Assembly: GCA_031383745.1 (NCBI GenBank)
Contig: JANMZX010000405.1
Location: 1-8,925, forward strand
Reading direction: 5' to 3'
Length of the DNA: 8,925 nt
Source: CAISIP01 sp031383745
GTDB taxonomy: Bacteria > Pseudomonadota > Gammaproteobacteria > Burkholderiales > Burkholderiaceae_C
Part shown: piece after piece, positions 5,898 through 8,925 of the stretch
How the letters are laid out: the number at the start of each line of letters is the position of its first letter
How positions within the stretch are numbered: the stretch's first letter is position 1
Made by a program: the position numbers and the translations under genes
Notes under the pieces: generated by a model
Seen by the model: the letters and a program-made list of their open reading frames with translations, nothing else
Database searches by the model: none
What the model was told of the DNA's origin: nothing

Positions 5898-7271
5898 TCA
5901 CGCCTTGCGCAGATGCCAGGCCTTGGGCCGGGTGAAGGTCTGTATGCCGTACGTGGACATGGTCAGGCCGATGCCCGAATCGCCGACACCGCTCCAGGGC
6001 AGGCGCGGGCTGAGGCGGTCGCAGCAGTTCCAGTACACCGTGCCGGCGTGCACCTGCGATAACACGCTGCGCGCGCGCGCCTCGTCGGGCGTGTAGGCGC
6101 CGGCCGTCAGGCCGTAGCGCGTGTCGTTCATCAGGCGCACCGCCTCGGCGTCGCCCGATACCTTCTGGATGCCGACGATCGGGCCGAAACTCTCCTCGCG
6201 CATCACCTCCATGCTGTGGTTCGTGTCGGCGATCACCGTGGGCGCAAAGGCGTTGCCCGGGCCGGGCAGGCGCGTACCGCCACACAGCACCCGCGCACCC
6301 TTGGCCCGGGCGTCATTCACCTGGGCCTCGAGCACCGCGAGCTGGGGCGTGCGCGTGATGGCGCCGATGTAGGTGTCGTCCAGGGTCGGGTCGCCGACCT
6401 TGAAGCCCTGCACGGTGTCCACGAAGGCGGCCAGGAACTGGTCGTAGATCTTTTCGTGCACATACACCCGCTCGACCGAGCAGCAGCCCTGCCCGGTGTT
6501 GTACATCGCGCCATCGGCCAGCGACTCGGCCGCGGCCTTCGGGTCGGCGTCCTCGCAGACATAGGTCGGGTCCTTGCCGCCGAGCTCCAGCTGCAGCTTC
6601 ACCAGCCGCGGCCCCACGGCCTGCGCGATCCTGGCGCCGGTGGCGTGCGAGCCGGTAAAGAACAGGCCGTCGATGTCCTGCGCCTGCAGCGCTGCGCCGA
6701 CATCACCGGCACCCACCACCAGCAGGAACACGTCCTTCGGCACACCCGCTGCGTGCATCAGCCGCGCGATGGCCTGGCCGGTCAGCACGGCGTATTCCGA
6801 GGGTTTGTACAACACCGCGTTGCCTGTGAGCAGCGCCGGTATGAACACGTTGCCGCCGACGAACCAGGGGTAGTTCCAGGCCGAGATGTTGGCCACCACG
6901 CCCAGCGGGATGTGCTGGATCTGCTCGGTCATGGCGGCGTCCTGGAACACCGTCTCGGTGCTGGTGCTGGGCGCCACCTGTTCCAGGAAGAAGTCGATGC
7001 GTGGCAGCAGGCCGTTGATCTCGTTGCGCGCCTGCCGGATCGGCTTGCCGGTCTCGGATGTCGTCACGGCGGCCAGCGTGTCGATCTCCGCCACGAGCGC
7101 CGCACGGAAGCGCTGGATGCAGGCCACGCGTTCGGCCATGGGCCGGGCCGCCCAGGCGGGCTGGGCGGCGCGCGCCGCGGCGGCCTTGGCCGCAACGGAC
7201 GCGGCATCGTCGGCATCGACCTGAATGATGATGGCGCCGGTGGCCGGGTTGTGGATCGCGAGTTGGGTCAT
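5898..7271 (-). CDS. Aldehyde dehydrogenase family protein
   Basis: A 457-residue NAD(P)-dependent aldehyde dehydrogenase, in the shorter size class (about 455 residues) rather than the 490-500 of PuuC/BetB. All key residues are present: N133 in SAWNYPW, K156 in LYKPSE, the FTGS loop (205-208), general base E229 in LELGGKDP, nucleophile C263 in NTGQGCCS, and cofactor-binding E360 in EESFGP. It oxidises an aldehyde to the acid. Between a gamma-glutamyl amide hydrolase and an alcohol dehydrogenase, it would fit oxidation of a gamma-glutamylamino aldehyde, as PuuC does in putrescine breakdown; this is inferred from context. The ATG at 7271 overlaps the hydrolase stop as ATGA. No purine-rich ribosome binding site precedes it (the upstream mRNA is C-rich), so translation is probably coupled. 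Confidence 0.93.
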   Translation of the reverse strand: MTQLAIHNPATGAIIIQVDADDAASVAAKAAAARAAQPAWAARPMAERVACIQRFRAALVAEIDTLAAVTTSETGKPIRQARNEINGLLPRIDFFLEQVAPSTSTETVFQDAAMTEQIQHIPLGVVANISAWNYPWFVGGNVFIPALLTGNAVLYKPSEYAVLTGQAIARLMHAAGVPKDVFLLVVGAGDVGAALQAQDIDGLFFTGSHATGARIAQAVGPRLVKLQLELGGKDPTYVCEDADPKAAAESLADGAMYNTGQGCCSVERVYVHEKIYDQFLAAFVDTVQGFKVGDPTLDDTYIGAITRTPQLAVLEAQVNDARAKGARVLCGGTRLPGPGNAFAPTVIADTNHSMEVMREESFGPIVGIQKVSGDAEAVRLMNDTRYGLTAGAYTPDEARARSVLSQVHAGTVYWNCCDRLSPRLPWSGVGDSGIGLTMSTYGIQTFTRPKAWHLRKA

Positions 7272-8065
7272 GGTTCGGGGGAGGTTCGTGCGGCACGTGC
7301 CGCGTTCAGGAAATCCTGCAGGATGGGGGCGTCGTCGAGCGTGCCCAATGCGGGCCGGTGGAATTCGGGGTGCCATTGCACCGCCGCGACCCAGGACGCG
7401 CCGGTGTGGCGGATGGCCTCGACCATGCCGTCCACCGGGCAACGCGCCTCGACCACGAAGTTGTCGGCCAGGTCCTTCACGCCCTGGTGGTGCACACTGT
7501 TGATCTTGCGGCTGGGCTCGTCGGCGAGCAGGCTGCCCAGGCGGCTGGCAGGATCTACCTCGACATCGTGGAAGTTGAGGTCATACACGGCGGCGTCGCG
7601 GTGCACCAGGGCCTGTGGTCGCTGGGTGGCGATGTCCTGGTACAGCGTGCCGCCGAATGCCACGTTGATCAGCTGCAGGCCGCGGCAGATGCCGAACACC
7701 GGCTTGCCGGCCTTTGCGAAGGCGCGTACCAGGGCGATCTCGTAGTCGTCGCGGTTGCGGTCGCCGCTCCAGCGCTCCTGCAGCGGCGTCTCGCCATAAC
7801 TGCCGGGCCAGACGTCCGAGCCGCCATGCAGCACCAGGCCGTCAAGCCATTGTGCGTAGTCGTCGAAACCCACGTCGCCGCGTGCGGTGTCCCCGGTGGG
7901 GGAGGGGACCATCACCGGCAGCGCGCCGCCGGACATGATCCAGTGCGGCACCGACTGCTCCACGTACTGCAGCGTCTTGATGGCGAACGCGGTACGCGCC
8001 GGGTCGGGGTAGAAGAAACAGGCGCTGACGCCGATCTTCAGCCGGTCTTGTTGCGCAGCGGCCAT
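7268..8065 (-). CDS. Gamma-glutamyl-gamma-aminobutyrate hydrolase family protein (PuuD-like, peptidase C26)
   Basis: A 265-residue class I glutamine-amidotransferase-fold hydrolase of the peptidase C26/PuuD group, of normal length. The triad is intact: nucleophile C127 in FGICRGLQLINVAFGG, and H232 and E234 in AVQWHPEF. LVLHGGSDVWPGSYG (78-92) is the typical oxyanion-side loop. Characterised relatives cut the gamma-glutamyl amide bond after side-chain oxidation, releasing glutamate and an amino acid (GABA for PuuD). The amine part here need not be GABA. The ATG at 8065 directly follows the alcohol dehydrogenase stop (TAGATG), and AAGG lies about 11 bases upstream inside that gene. The gene's stop overlaps the aldehyde dehydrogenase start. 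These contacts indicate one operon and one pathway. Confidence 0.92.
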   Translation of the reverse strand: MAAAQQDRLKIGVSACFFYPDPARTAFAIKTLQYVEQSVPHWIMSGGALPVMVPSPTGDTARGDVGFDDYAQWLDGLVLHGGSDVWPGSYGETPLQERWSGDRNRDDYEIALVRAFAKAGKPVFGICRGLQLINVAFGGTLYQDIATQRPQALVHRDAAVYDLNFHDVEVDPASRLGSLLADEPSRKINSVHHQGVKDLADNFVVEARCPVDGMVEAIRHTGASWVAAVQWHPEFHRPALGTLDDAPILQDFLNAARAARTSPEP

Positions 8066-8925
8066 CTACATCGCCGCCTTGAACAGGGCCTCGAAATCCG
8101 CCGACGTGCACGGCCGCGGGTTGGTCTGGTGGCACATGTCGGCACTGGCGATCTGCACCAGGCGCGGCAGGTGCTCGGCCTTCACGCCATGCGCGGCCAG
8201 GCCGCCGGTGATGCCGACACTCGCCTTGAGACTGCGCAGCCAGGGCACGAAGGCCTGGCCGCCCCCGGCCACACCGCACACATGGGCGAGCTCGTCGAAC
8301 TTTTTCGGTGCGGCAGGGTAGTTCCAGCCCATCACAGTGTCGATCATCAGTGCATTGGCCAGGCCGTGGTGCAGGTCGCACACGGCGCCCAGCGCATGCG
8401 CGCAGGAGTGCACGGCGCCGAGGTCCTTCTGGAAGGCGATGGCGCCCATCATGGACGACATCATCATGTCGGAGCGCGCCTGCAGGTTGTCCGGCTGCTT
8501 CACGGCGGTCAGCAGCGCGGCGGCGGCGATGCGCGTGCCTTCGAGCGCGATGCCGTCGCACAGCGGGTGGTAGGCCGGCGAGAGGTAGCTCTCTACGTTG
8601 TGCGTGAGCGCGTCCATGCCGGTGGCGGCGGTCACATGCGCGGGCAGGCCGAAGGTGAGTTCAGGATCGGCGAACACGGTTCTGGCCAGGATCTTGGCGC
8701 TGAACACGACACGCTTGAGGTGGGTGTCGTTCTCGCTCACCACGCTGGAGCGGCCGACCTCGGAGCCGGTGCCCGAGGTGGTGGGCAGTGCGACGAAATA
8801 CGGCAGTTCGTGCACGATGGGGCGCACCTGGGGGTGGTCCCACACGTACTCGAGGATGTCGCCCTCGTGCGTGGCGGCCAGCCCGACGATCTTGGCTACA
8901 TCGAGCGCGGCACCACCGCCGAACC
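8066..8925 (-). CDS. Iron-containing alcohol dehydrogenase, N-terminus outside window
   Basis: The last 285 residues of a group III Fe-dependent alcohol dehydrogenase; relatives have about 380, so about 95 N-terminal residues lie beyond the right edge. The frame is open to position 8925, so the GTG at 8845 is internal. Fragment residues 2-11 (GGGAALDVAK) match the NAD-binding GGGSxxDxAK motif, and PTTSGTGSEV (47-56) is the next family signature. The iron ligands expected from FucO-type enzymes are D104 and H108 in TGMDALTHNVESY, H172 in VHSCAH and H186 in LHHGLANA. It interconverts an alcohol and an aldehyde with NAD(P). As first visible gene of the operon with an aldehyde dehydrogenase and a gamma-glutamyl amide hydrolase, it may oxidise the hydroxyl of a gamma-glutamylated amino alcohol. 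Assignment to the family is firm; the substrate is inferred. Confidence 0.93.
   Translation of the reverse strand, partial: FGGGAALDVAKIVGLAATHEGDILEYVWDHPQVRPIVHELPYFVALPTTSGTGSEVGRSSVVSENDTHLKRVVFSAKILARTVFADPELTFGLPAHVTAATGMDALTHNVESYLSPAYHPLCDGIALEGTRIAAAALLTAVKQPDNLQARSDMMMSSMMGAIAFQKDLGAVHSCAHALGAVCDLHHGLANALMIDTVMGWNYPAAPKKFDELAHVCGVAGGGQAFVPWLRSLKASVGITGGLAAHGVKAEHLPRLVQIASADMCHQTNPRPCTSADFEALFKAAM

Noticed and set aside
6216..7745. 509-codon open frame on the + strand opposite the aldehyde dehydrogenase
   Set aside because: Shadow of two well-conserved minus-strand enzymes; no recognisable domain and His/Arg/Gly-rich composition typical of antisense frames.
7268..8065. Naming the hydrolase PuuD and the dehydrogenase PuuC for putrescine breakdown
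   Set aside because: No PuuA or PuuB is visible and an Fe-alcohol dehydrogenase occupies the operon, so the substrate cannot be taken as putrescine.

Overview
The window is a GC-rich, tightly packed bacterial chromosome segment with eight genes and no RNA gene, CRISPR array or mobile element that I can see. The base composition, the long antisense shadow frames and the protein styles (FCD-type GntR regulator with a DapA-like partner, APH/P-loop kinase fusion, Burkholderiales-style CAP protein) suggest a betaproteobacterium of the Burkholderiales, perhaps Comamonadaceae-like. That placement is inference; no marker gene is present.

Left part (1-1771, + strand): a short AT-richer regulatory region holds two GntR-type operator-like palindromes over a likely promoter. 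It leads into a two-gene operon: a DapA/N-acetylneuraminate-lyase superfamily enzyme of unknown substrate, then a FadR/FCD-type GntR regulator joined by an ATGA stop/start overlap. A five-codon leader frame with a perfect GGAGG ribosome binding site itself overlaps the enzyme's start by ATGA. The simplest reading is a small catabolic operon autoregulated by its own second gene, with the enzyme substrate or product as candidate inducer.

Middle part (1799-5125): a minus-strand two-domain kinase-like protein (aminoglycoside-phosphotransferase fold plus P-loop kinase) is divergent from a plus-strand secreted CAP-domain protein, whose N-terminal half looks like a decayed second copy of the CAP fold. 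The CAP gene converges on a minus-strand lipoprotein of the histidine phosphatase family. These look like individual housekeeping or accessory genes.

Right part (5203-8925, minus strand): a compact operon transcribed from beyond the right edge: iron-containing alcohol dehydrogenase (5' end missing), gamma-glutamyl-GABA-hydrolase-like class I amidotransferase, aldehyde dehydrogenase, HAD-IB phosphatase. The junctions are TAGATG, ATGA and either GTGA or an 8-base gap. Alcohol dehydrogenase + aldehyde dehydrogenase + gamma-glutamyl amide hydrolase is the set expected for breaking down a gamma-glutamylated amino alcohol (for example gamma-glutamylethanolamide to gamma-glutamylglycine to glutamate + glycine). 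It differs from the classical Puu putrescine route, which uses an amine oxidase. The predicted partner, a glutamine-synthetase-like gamma-glutamyl-amide ligase, is not in the window and should be looked for just beyond position 8925. This is the most interesting hypothesis here.
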